64,000 nt of DNA from Delftia sp. PS-11. Lineage in GTDB: Bacteria; Pseudomonadota; Gammaproteobacteria; Burkholderiales; Burkholderiaceae_C. Position numbers and translations under genes: made by a program. The DNA lies in contig NZ_JACSYA010000013.1 in assembly GCF_029870285.1 (NCBI RefSeq), forward strand, positions 74,233-138,232, written 5' to 3'. Below the pieces are notes generated by a model that was not told the origin of the DNA, made no database searches, and worked only from the letters and a program-made list of their open reading frames with translations. Shown piece after piece: positions 8,963-16,712 of this stretch. Every line of letters starts with the position of its first letter. Position 1 is the first letter of the stretch.

Positions 8963-10629
8963 GCCGCCTCTCCCCCAGGCTGGCCGCGCCACTGCACATG
9001 GCACACGCGCACCGGTATGCCATGCCCGGCACAGTACTGCAGCCAGCGCACCTGGTTGTCCTGCAGCTTGTCGCCGGGCGCCTTGGCTTCGACCAGCTCG
9101 TAGCGGCGCTCGGCTGGCCAAAAGCGCACCAGGTCCGGAAAGCCCGTGCGATTGGCGCGCACGTCCTGCAGCAGCCGCCTGAAAAACAGCTTCAGGTGGC
9201 CGGCCTCGATGCAGTCCAGCGCCAGTGCCAGCAGCGGCGCATTGAGCGTGCCCCAGAACACGAAAGGCGACTGCAGGCCCTGTTTTTCGGCAAAGCGCTG
9301 CTCGATGACTGCGCGGTAGCTGCCATCGTCGAGCCGGGCCAGGCACTCCTCGAACAGCGCCGCGCGGCGCTGGACGAAATCGGGCGCGCCCAGATCGGCC
9401 GGGCCGCTTTGGAACGGGTGGAAAAAAGCCCCGGGCAATGGCGCGAAAATGGCCGGCCAGCACAGCAGGCCGAACAGCGAATTGATCAGCGCATTCTCGA
9501 CATAGAACACCGGCGTGGCCTCGCTGTGCCAGTGATCGCGCAGCACGTATTCCACGCTGGCGCGCCCGGCAGGCAGCGCCAGCTCCAGGTCGATGCGCAT
9601 CTGGGCCACTGCGGGCTCCAGTGCCGCAGCACGCGCGCGCGCACCGCCCTGCCCCAGGGCGCGGCGCAGGCGCGGCAGCATGCGCGCCACGCGCTGCAGC
9701 TCCTCGTCACTCTCGGGCTGCTCCAGGGCCTGCCGGGCCAGATCCATGGCATCGGCGAAGCGCTCCATGCGCTCGTACACGCGCATGCGCCGGTGGCGCG
9801 CACCGGGGTAGCGGCTTTGGGCATAGGCCTGCGCGGCACGCTCCCAGTCCTGGGCGCGCTCGCAGGCCTGGCCAATGCGCAGCAGCAGCTTGGCGCGGCG
9901 CTTTTCCAGCCAGGCATTCGCGCTTTCGCAGCCGGCGGCGGACTGCAGCAGGCCGTCGATGTCAGCCCCCTCATCCAAGGCCACGCGGCAGGCATGCAGC
10001 GCCAGATAGCCATCCACATCGGCACGCGACTGGAAAGCCCGCGAGGCGGCATCAAAGGCCACGGTTTCATAGCGGAACACACCCAGGTCGGCCAGCACGA
10101 ACTCCGACCAGTCCTGGCGCAGGTTGCCAAAGAACATCAGCCGCAGGCGCTCGCACAGCGGGCCGGCCATCACGCGCCAGGCTGCGCCGGCTGCCTGCGG
10201 GTTCCATTGGGCGTAAGGCCGTGGCGCCTCATGCAGGGCCTGCAGCGACTGCAGCATCTCGGCCTTGCGCTGGCCCGCATGGACGGGCGCACCGGCGAAC
10301 AGCTGCAGCAGCTCGGGCTTGGTGTGCAGCGCGAACAGCTCGTCCAGCGCCATGGGCACGCCTGCATCGAGCCAGCCCAGCTCCAGCAAAGGCTGTGCCG
10401 CGCCGGCAATGCTGGCAATCTCCTCGTAGGCCAGCTTGTCCGCCAGAAACCAGGGTCCGCGCCGCATCAGCAGGCGCACCATCAACGCCTGCGAGGGCTG
10501 GGGCAATTGCGCGAAACGCGCCAGGAATTGCTGCTCGGCAGCGTCCAGCAGATCGCCATAACGCCCGGCGATCCACTCCAGCGCACGCTGGAAGTTGTGG
10601 AGATAGTAGAAGCGGTGGGGAGCAAGCAT
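8959..10629 (-). CDS. FAN1-like VRR-NUC domain nuclease
   Basis: A 556-residue protein beginning RFYYLHNFQRALEWI, the start seen in bacterial FAN1 homologues. A SAP-like and helical-repeat middle (tetratricopeptide-like segments around residues 250-330) is followed by a C-terminal VRR-NUC nuclease domain with GFPDLV, YELVEAK and KLQDNQ; the catalytic Asp, Glu and Lys fall near residues 499, 514 and 516, with the same spacing I recall for the Pseudomonas FAN1. FAN1 is a structure-specific 5' nuclease that unhooks interstrand crosslinks. It is the first gene of a two-gene operon and follows a LexA-type box. Confidence 0.9.
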   Translation of the reverse strand: MLAPHRFYYLHNFQRALEWIAGRYGDLLDAAEQQFLARFAQLPQPSQALMVRLLMRRGPWFLADKLAYEEIASIAGAAQPLLELGWLDAGVPMALDELFALHTKPELLQLFAGAPVHAGQRKAEMLQSLQALHEAPRPYAQWNPQAAGAAWRVMAGPLCERLRLMFFGNLRQDWSEFVLADLGVFRYETVAFDAASRAFQSRADVDGYLALHACRVALDEGADIDGLLQSAAGCESANAWLEKRRAKLLLRIGQACERAQDWERAAQAYAQSRYPGARHRRMRVYERMERFADAMDLARQALEQPESDEELQRVARMLPRLRRALGQGGARARAAALEPAVAQMRIDLELALPAGRASVEYVLRDHWHSEATPVFYVENALINSLFGLLCWPAIFAPLPGAFFHPFQSGPADLGAPDFVQRRAALFEECLARLDDGSYRAVIEQRFAEKQGLQSPFVFWGTLNAPLLALALDCIEAGHLKLFFRRLLQDVRANRTGFPDLVRFWPAERRYELVEAKAPGDKLQDNQVRWLQYCAGHGIPVRVCHVQWRGQPGGEAA

Positions 10630-10664
10630 GGAGCTGGCAGATCGGGCAGGCAGATCACCAAAAA

Positions 10665-10680
10665 CTGTACTTATGTACAG
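10665..10680. promoter_or_regulatory. LexA (SOS) box upstream of the FAN1-helicase operon
   Basis: CTGTACTTATGTACAG matches CTGT-N8-ACAG exactly, with arms CTGTAC/GTACAG symmetric around TTAT. It ends 36 bases before the FAN1 ATG, where it would cover the promoter. The CTGT-N8-ACAG form is the LexA consensus of beta- and gammaproteobacteria. Confidence 0.8.
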
Positions 10681-11134
10681 TCATCATAGCAAACTGCTGC
10701 AGACCGTACGGCTCACCCCTCCACCACCGGCAACACAATGCGCGACGCATGGCAGCCGCCCATGTGCACGCTGTTGAAAGCCACCTGCCTCGGGCCCGCG
10801 CTGTCCGGGCTTTGCTGTGCTCATGCCGCCGCAAGCCATACGGGTGCTGGCTTCGGTGGTGAGTTCACCACACGCTCAATGCGCAGCCCCATGCCCCTGC
10901 GCGCCATGCAACAGACCACCTGCGCAGGCATGGGCGCCAGCCATGGTTTCAACCGTGCTCCGCTGGCTACCATGAAGTGAATAACAAGCTAACAAGCAAT
11001 CCCAGGCATGGCACCGGGCCATGCCGCCGTGGCCCCCCCCCGCAGGCGCGGGCCGCCGGACCGAACGCTGTGCAGCGGGCCACCGCCTTGCACAGCGATA
11101 CCGCTTGACACTTCACACGAGGCAAACAACTCCG
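10681..11134. other. Intergenic stretch without a convincing gene
   Basis: This 454-bp gap separates the SOS-type operon from the divergent giant repeat protein. Short open frames exist on both strands (an 80-codon one on the plus strand from 10738, a roughly 50-codon one on the minus strand), but none resembles a known protein, and a stop interrupts the minus-strand frame near 10830. A decayed gene fragment is possible. The last part before 11135 should contain the promoter of the large gene; no clear -35/-10 pair was found. Confidence 0.4.
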
Positions 11135-14100
11135 ATGGCGACCACCAATACCGCCCCTACTTTTGCGTCTGCCGCAGGCACTGGCAAGCTGCTTGTACCT
11201 GTGAGTCAATACACTGACGTAGCCTACAGCGTCATCCTGCAGTCTGATGGCAAGATCGTGGCGACTGGCACAGGCGGCGGCGACTTCAGCCTGATCCGGC
11301 TGAACGCCGATGGCTCGCTGGATACCAGCTTTGGCGGCAATGGCACGGGCAAGCTGCTGGTGCCTTTGAACGGTGGCTGGACTAGCAGCGCCATCCTGCA
11401 GTCCGACGGCAAGATCGTGGTGGCCGGTTTCAGCCATAACGGCAGCGACTACGATTTCAGTCTGATACGTCTGAATACCGATGGCACCTTGGATACCGGC
11501 TTTGGCGGCAATGGAACAGGCAAGTTGCTCGTGCCCTTGGGCAGTGGCGATGACAAGGGCAGCAGCGTCGCCCTGCAGTCTGACGGCAGGATTGTGGTGG
11601 CTGGATACGCCTACAACGGCAGCAACGATGACTTCGGAGTGATCCGCCTGAACACCGATGGCACACTGGATACCAGCTTTGGTGGCAACGGAACAGGCAC
11701 GCTGCTGGTGCCTGTGGGCAGCAGCGGCAGCGGCAGCGGCTGGAGCGCCGGTGTTGCCGTGCAGCCCAGCGACGGCAAGATCGTGGTGGCCGGGGTCAGC
11801 GACAATGGCAGCAACCAGGACTTCAGCCTGATCCGCCTCAATACCGATGGCACGCTGGATACCAGCTTTGGCGGCAACGGAACAGGCACGCTGCTGGTGC
11901 CTGTGGGCCATGGCCGAGACCTTGCCAACAGTATCGCCTTGCAGGCTGACGGCAAGATCGTGGCCGCTGGATTTAGCTCTTACGGAAGCTCCATTGAATT
12001 CAGCCTGATCCGCTTGAATACGGATGGCACGCTGGACACCAGCTTTGGCTTCAACGGAACAAGGATCGCTCCCATGGGCGGCTACGGCAGCACAGGCTTT
12101 AGTGTCCTTGTGCAGCCCGATGGCAAGATCGTAATGGCTGGAGACTATGAGAGCGGCAGTGGCCGCACCGATTTCGGTCTGATCCGTTTGAATACCGATG
12201 GATCATGGGACACCAGCTTTGCCGGAACAGGCAAGCTGACCGTGCCCCTCAGCGCGGGCGTGGACACAGGCTATAGCGTTGCTCTGCAGTCTGATGGCAA
12301 GATCGTGGTGGCAGGAAGTGGTCCCAACAGCGGCTACCTCGACTTTGGCCTGATCCGCGTCAACCCCGATGGCACGCTGGACACCAGCTTTGGCGCGCCC
12401 AGCACGCTGAACGGTGCGGCAGCCTATACCGAGAATGCGCCCCCTGTGCTGCTCGATGGTTCTGTGGCCATCTTCGACGCCGAACTGGCGGCCCAGGGGC
12501 ACTATGGCGGCTCCAGCGTCACCCTGGCGCGCAGCGGCGGCGCCAATGCGCAGGATGTGTTTGGCGCCACCGGCAATCTGGTGTTCGCCAGCAATGGCGA
12601 TGTCACGCTCTCGGGCACCGCCATCGGCAGCCATGCCCAGTCTGGCGGTGCGCTGACCATCACATTCAATGCCAAGGCCACGCAGGCCCGTATCAACGAA
12701 GCGCTGAGCGCGCTGACCTACGCCAACACCAGCGATGCGCCCCCCGCCAACGTCACCATCGACTGGACCTTCAACGATGGCAATCAGGGCGGCCAGGGCA
12801 GCGGCGGCGCGCAGTCGGTTTCTGGCAGCACGGTGGTCCACATCACTTCGGTCAATGATGCGCCCGTCATCGGCCATACCGCCGTCAGCAAGACCCTGGT
12901 CCAGAACAGCTTCCAGAGCTTTGCGGCGGCAGATTTTGGCTTTACCGATGTGGACACAGGCGACACGCTGCAATCGGTCACCATTGTCTCGGCGCCTCTG
13001 GCGGGCGAGCTGTTCATCGATGCCGATCAGGACGGCATGCGCGGCGCTGGCGAAGCAGTGCTGGGTGATGGGGCCCAGGTCGATGCCGCTGACATTGACC
13101 AGCTGGTTTTCCGCCCGGCGGCGGATGCGGTGGGCAATGACTATGCAGGCTTTACCTGGACCGTCAGCGACGGCAGGGCCGACTCTGCCAACACGGGCAC
13201 CATGACGCTCCATGTGGCCAGCGCCGCCACACCGGCGCCGCCCCCGGCACCAACGCCCCCGCCTGCACCAACGCCGCCTCCGGCGCCGATGCCTCCGCCT
13301 GGGCCGACGCCTCCGCCTGGGCCCAAGCCTCCCCCTGCGCCAACGCCACCGCCATCGATCGCGCCGCCTGAAGGCCCCACAGAACCTGCAGAGCCCACAC
13401 CGCCGCAGCCTCCCCCGCCGCATCCGGAAGAGGAGCCTGCCCCCACGGCACCGGCCCCCACCACGGTCATCGTGGATGGCATGCCTGTCACCACCACCTG
13501 GCTGCCTGACGGTTCAGTCCGTACCACCGTGCCTGTGGTTCCGATTGACCGGGTGGATACGATCGGCCACCCCAGCACTGCGGATATCGCACTGGTCCAA
13601 CACCCCACCGGGCAAACGCTGCTGGACGTGGGCCTGCCCCTGGGCGTGAGCCTTGCTGCCGAAGGGCCTGCCTCGCCACTGGCCGCCTCCGCCGCCCTGG
13701 CAGACCTGGGTGCGCGTCTGCAAAAGGTCGATGCCAGCAACCCATGGGCCATTGACAGCAACGCCTTTGCCGCTGCGCTGGCGCCCACGGCCACCCTGGC
13801 CGTGCAGCAGATCACGCCAAGTGCCCCTTCGGGCAGCGCCCCTGGCGTGCCGATCCGCATCACGGGCGGCGCGTCGGCCAGCAGCCTTGAAGCGGTGGTC
13901 ATCGATGCCCGATCCCTGCCTTCGGGCACGATGCTGCAGGCCGAGAGCATCGATTTCATGGCCATTGCAGGCAGCGTGCGGGTGACCGGCAGCGGCGGCA
14001 ACAGCTTTGCCACGGGCGACGCTAGCGCCCAGTGGATGGTGCTGGGCGCGGGCGATGACATCCTGCATGGCGGCGCCGGCGACGACACCGTCGGCAGCCT

Positions 14101-15169
14101 GGGCGGCAATGACCAGGTGTCTGGCGATGCGGGCAACGACATCGTGTTTGGCGGCACGGGCAACGACACCCTGTCGGGCGGTGCAGGCAATGACCGCCTG
14201 GACGGTGGCCTGGGCTGGGACACGGCCCTGCAGTCAGGTAGCCTGGCCGACTACACGCTGCGTACCGAAGGCCCGTTCCTGGTACTCACGAACAAGGCCA
14301 CGGGCGAGGTGGACCGTTTGAAGTCCATCGAGACCGTGCAATTCGACACCGGCCCCAACCTCTATATTGCCGACAGCGATGCCGAGGCGGCGCTGGCCCA
14401 TATCGCCACGCGCTGGCTGGGCCGTGCGCCCACAGCCGAGGAAGGCGTCTGGGCGCAGCAAAACAGCCAGCTGAGCGATGTGCAGGTGGCGCAGGCCGCA
14501 CTGCGCAGCAGCCAGGGCGCTGCGCTGCAGGGCAAGACGGCGCAGGAGCTGGTGGCAGGTTGGCAAAGCAATGCGCAGATCGTGCGCATGGACACTGTCC
14601 CTGAGCGGGTGCAGGGCACGACCGGTCTGGACCAGATCGGCTACGGCCTGCGCTGGGCCGATGTGCATCTGGCGCGCACCGGCACTGGCCGCTGGGAGGG
14701 CACATCGCTGGTGGATGGTGACATGGCCGAGCTGGTGGGCATCGAGCGCCTGCACCTGAAGGACACCAGCGTGGCGCTGGACACGCAGGGCACGGCAGGC
14801 AAGGCGGCGGCGCTGCTGGCCGTGACGTTGGGCGCCAGTGCGCTGGCTGACAAATCACTGGCCGGGCAGGTGCTGGCGGCACTGGATACAGGCATGAGCG
14901 TGCAGGCCGTGAGCGAGGTGGCGCTGCGCTATTCGCAGACCCAGCAAAGCAAGCAGTTCACGGCGCAGGAGACGGTGCAGTGGCTGTGGAAGAACGCCAC
15001 GGGCAGCGAAGGCACGCAGGTGCAGCTGCAGCCGTATGTGCAGCAGTTGCAGAGCGGGCAGGCCAGCGCTGGCGATCTGGTCAATGCAGCCGTGCAACAC
15101 GCACTGGCCTATCCATCGGCCCAGCTGGTGGGGGTGATGGATTCGGGGCTGCTGTATACGGCGGCATAG
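11135..15169 (+). CDS. Giant delta-60 repeat/RTX secreted or surface protein
   Basis: About 1344 residues. The region to about residue 430 holds seven delta-60 beta-propeller-type repeats, each ending in a variant of LNTDGTLDTSFGGNGTG. Next come cadherin/Ig-like segments (residues about 430-690), a Pro-rich linker built of PPPAPT units, another beta-rich segment, and hemolysin-type calcium repeats (GAGDDILHGGAGDDTVG to GGAGNDRLDGGLGWD) near 970-1030. The tail has DUF4214-like repeats. There is no Sec signal peptide, as expected for type I secretion through an RTX-type C-terminal region; no T1SS genes are nearby. The ATG giving MATTNTAPTF is chosen because the upstream extension is not protein-like. 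Probable adhesin or matrix protein. Confidence 0.85.
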   Translation: MATTNTAPTFASAAGTGKLLVPVSQYTDVAYSVILQSDGKIVATGTGGGDFSLIRLNADGSLDTSFGGNGTGKLLVPLNGGWTSSAILQSDGKIVVAGFSHNGSDYDFSLIRLNTDGTLDTGFGGNGTGKLLVPLGSGDDKGSSVALQSDGRIVVAGYAYNGSNDDFGVIRLNTDGTLDTSFGGNGTGTLLVPVGSSGSGSGWSAGVAVQPSDGKIVVAGVSDNGSNQDFSLIRLNTDGTLDTSFGGNGTGTLLVPVGHGRDLANSIALQADGKIVAAGFSSYGSSIEFSLIRLNTDGTLDTSFGFNGTRIAPMGGYGSTGFSVLVQPDGKIVMAGDYESGSGRTDFGLIRLNTDGSWDTSFAGTGKLTVPLSAGVDTGYSVALQSDGKIVVAGSGPNSGYLDFGLIRVNPDGTLDTSFGAPSTLNGAAAYTENAPPVLLDGSVAIFDAELAAQGHYGGSSVTLARSGGANAQDVFGATGNLVFASNGDVTLSGTAIGSHAQSGGALTITFNAKATQARINEALSALTYANTSDAPPANVTIDWTFNDGNQGGQGSGGAQSVSGSTVVHITSVNDAPVIGHTAVSKTLVQNSFQSFAAADFGFTDVDTGDTLQSVTIVSAPLAGELFIDADQDGMRGAGEAVLGDGAQVDAADIDQLVFRPAADAVGNDYAGFTWTVSDGRADSANTGTMTLHVASAATPAPPPAPTPPPAPTPPPAPMPPPGPTPPPGPKPPPAPTPPPSIAPPEGPTEPAEPTPPQPPPPHPEEEPAPTAPAPTTVIVDGMPVTTTWLPDGSVRTTVPVVPIDRVDTIGHPSTADIALVQHPTGQTLLDVGLPLGVSLAAEGPASPLAASAALADLGARLQKVDASNPWAIDSNAFAAALAPTATLAVQQITPSAPSGSAPGVPIRITGGASASSLEAVVIDARSLPSGTMLQAESIDFMAIAGSVRVTGSGGNSFATGDASAQWMVLGAGDDILHGGAGDDTVGSLGGNDQVSGDAGNDIVFGGTGNDTLSGGAGNDRLDGGLGWDTALQSGSLADYTLRTEGPFLVLTNKATGEVDRLKSIETVQFDTGPNLYIADSDAEAALAHIATRWLGRAPTAEEGVWAQQNSQLSDVQVAQAALRSSQGAALQGKTAQELVAGWQSNAQIVRMDTVPERVQGTTGLDQIGYGLRWADVHLARTGTGRWEGTSLVDGDMAELVGIERLHLKDTSVALDTQGTAGKAAALLAVTLGASALADKSLAGQVLAALDTGMSVQAVSEVALRYSQTQQSKQFTAQETVQWLWKNATGSEGTQVQLQPYVQQLQSGQASAGDLVNAAVQHALAYPSAQLVGVMDSGLLYTAA
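11150..12400 (+). repeat. Tandem delta-60 coding repeats
   Basis: Seven in-frame units of roughly 165-190 bases encode the LNTDGTLDTSFGGN-type repeats. Neighbouring units share long identical DNA stretches (for example GATACCAGCTTTGGCGGCAA variants), so copy-number change by recombination or slippage is plausible. Confidence 0.8.
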
Positions 15170-15340
15170 CAGGCAAGGGGCCACGCACCTTCAAAATGTC
15201 CGGATCGCTATAGCTGTTGTCCGAATGAAGCGAGCAAGGCGCGCGCCAAGGCCCTATCGTGGGCACCTCGCGCATTGACTCCCGTCAAAACCATATTTTT
15301 CCAAAGACGGTGCCGCTCCCGTGCGGCCGCTTCCCTGCCC

Positions 15341-16576
15341 ATGACCAGCAACAATCCCTCCGTTGACGCGGCACGCGGCTTTGCCGCGCATCCCCCCTCC
15401 ACCAGCGCCCCGCAGGGCTTTGTGCTGCGCATCGTCGGCGCTGCAGCCTTCGCCCACCTGCTCAACGATCTGATCCAGGCCGTGCTGCCCGCCGTCTATC
15501 CCATGCTCAAGGCGCAGTTCTCGCTGAGCTTCGCGCAGATCGGCTGGATCGCGATGATCTACCAGATCACGGCCTCGCTGCTGCAGCCCTGGATCGGCAT
15601 GTACACCGACAAGCATCCCAAGCCCTACCTGCTGCCGCTGGGCATGGTCGTGACCCTGGTGGGCATCGGCCTGCTGGCCCTGTCCGGCAGCTACCCCATG
15701 CTGCTGGTGGCCGCCTCGCTGGTCGGGGTGGGCTCTTCCACCTTCCACCCCGAAGCCTCGCGCGTGGCGCGGCTGGCCTCCGGTGGGCGTTTCGGCACGG
15801 CGCAATCGACCTTCCAGGTGGGCGGCAACACCGGCACGGCCATCGGCCCGCTGATGGTTGCAGCCATCATCATGCCCTTCGGCCAGCATGCCATCGCCTG
15901 GTTCATGCTTGTGGCGCTGCTGGCCATCTGGGTGCTGCTGCGCATCACCCACTGGCGCCTGCACCATGCGCCGGCACAGGTCATGGCCACAGGCCAGCAT
16001 GCGATGACCGCGCTCAGCCGGCCCCAGGTCATCCGCGCCATCGCTGTCATCTGCATGCTGATGTTCGCCAAGTTCGTTTACATCGCCGCTTTCACCAACT
16101 ATTTCACCTTCTACCTGATCGAGCGCTTCGCGCTGCCCGTGCAGCAGTCGCAGCTGTACCTCTTCGCCTTCCTGGCCGCCGTGGCCGCAGGCACCTTCGC
16201 GGGCGGCCCCGTCGGCGACCGCATCGGACGCAAGGCCGTCATCTGGGTGTCCTTCCTGGGCGTAGCCCCCTTCGCCCTGCTGCTGCCGTACGCCAGCCTG
16301 TTCTGGACGGCTGCGCTGTCCATCGTCATCGGCCTGGTCATGTCCTCGGCCTTCGCTGCGCTTGTGGTCTACGCACAGGAGGCCGTGCCCGGTCGCGTGG
16401 GTCTGGTCTCGGGCCTGATGTTCGGCCTCATGTTCGGCATCAGCGGCCTGGGCGCAGCCGGCATGGGCAATCTGGCCGACACCCACGGCCTCATCCAGGT
16501 TTACCAGTGGGTTTCGTTCCTGCCGCTGCTGGGTCTGGCTACGGCCTTCCTGCCGGAGACGCGCGTGCGGCGCTGA
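15341..16576 (+). CDS. MFS exporter, fosmidomycin-resistance (Fsr) type
   Basis: A 411-residue, 12-helix major facilitator transporter. The segments FAHLLNDLIQAVLPAVYPMLK, IYQITASLLQPWIGMYTDKHPKPYLLPLGM and GVGSSTFHPEASRVARLASGGRFGTAQSTFQVGGNTG are characteristic of Fsr-type exporters, including the A-like DKHPKP loop. Fsr pumps fosmidomycin and related compounds out; natural substrates vary. The ATG at MTSNNPS is preferred over one 22 codons earlier because membrane helix 1 follows a short polar leader. It precedes the TonB-dependent receptor on the same strand by 136 bases, which could mean a role in siderophore export, but this is inference. Confidence 0.85.
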   Translation: MTSNNPSVDAARGFAAHPPSTSAPQGFVLRIVGAAAFAHLLNDLIQAVLPAVYPMLKAQFSLSFAQIGWIAMIYQITASLLQPWIGMYTDKHPKPYLLPLGMVVTLVGIGLLALSGSYPMLLVAASLVGVGSSTFHPEASRVARLASGGRFGTAQSTFQVGGNTGTAIGPLMVAAIIMPFGQHAIAWFMLVALLAIWVLLRITHWRLHHAPAQVMATGQHAMTALSRPQVIRAIAVICMLMFAKFVYIAAFTNYFTFYLIERFALPVQQSQLYLFAFLAAVAAGTFAGGPVGDRIGRKAVIWVSFLGVAPFALLLPYASLFWTAALSIVIGLVMSSAFAALVVYAQEAVPGRVGLVSGLMFGLMFGISGLGAAGMGNLADTHGLIQVYQWVSFLPLLGLATAFLPETRVRR

Positions 16577-16683
16577 AGGGGGCAGCGCCAAGGACTGCAT
16601 ACGGATACGCCGCCGGGCGTGTGGACACAAACACACAGATCGAGCGGCCACCCGGCTGCAGCAGGACTGCATTGATAAAATCA

Positions 16684-16700
16684 ATAGGAATCATTCCTAT
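16684..16700. promoter_or_regulatory. Fur-like palindrome before the siderophore receptor
   Basis: ATAGGAAT-C-ATTCCTAT is a perfect 8-bp inverted repeat around one base, sitting 12 bases before the receptor ATG in an AT-rich block. Its symmetry, the central ATCAT and the location fit an iron-dependent Fur operator, though it deviates from the GATAATGATAATCATTATC consensus at several positions. Confidence 0.5.
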
Positions 16701-16712
16701 CAAGATTAACAA

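Noticed and set aside
6362..9103. A 913-codon open frame antisense to the helicase
   Set aside because: No protein-family signal; the minus-strand frame has Walker A, DEAH and Fe-S cysteines.
10738..10980. An 80-codon plus-strand frame in the intergenic gap
   Set aside because: Composition and sequence are not protein-like and there is no ribosome site; listed only as part of the intergenic entry.
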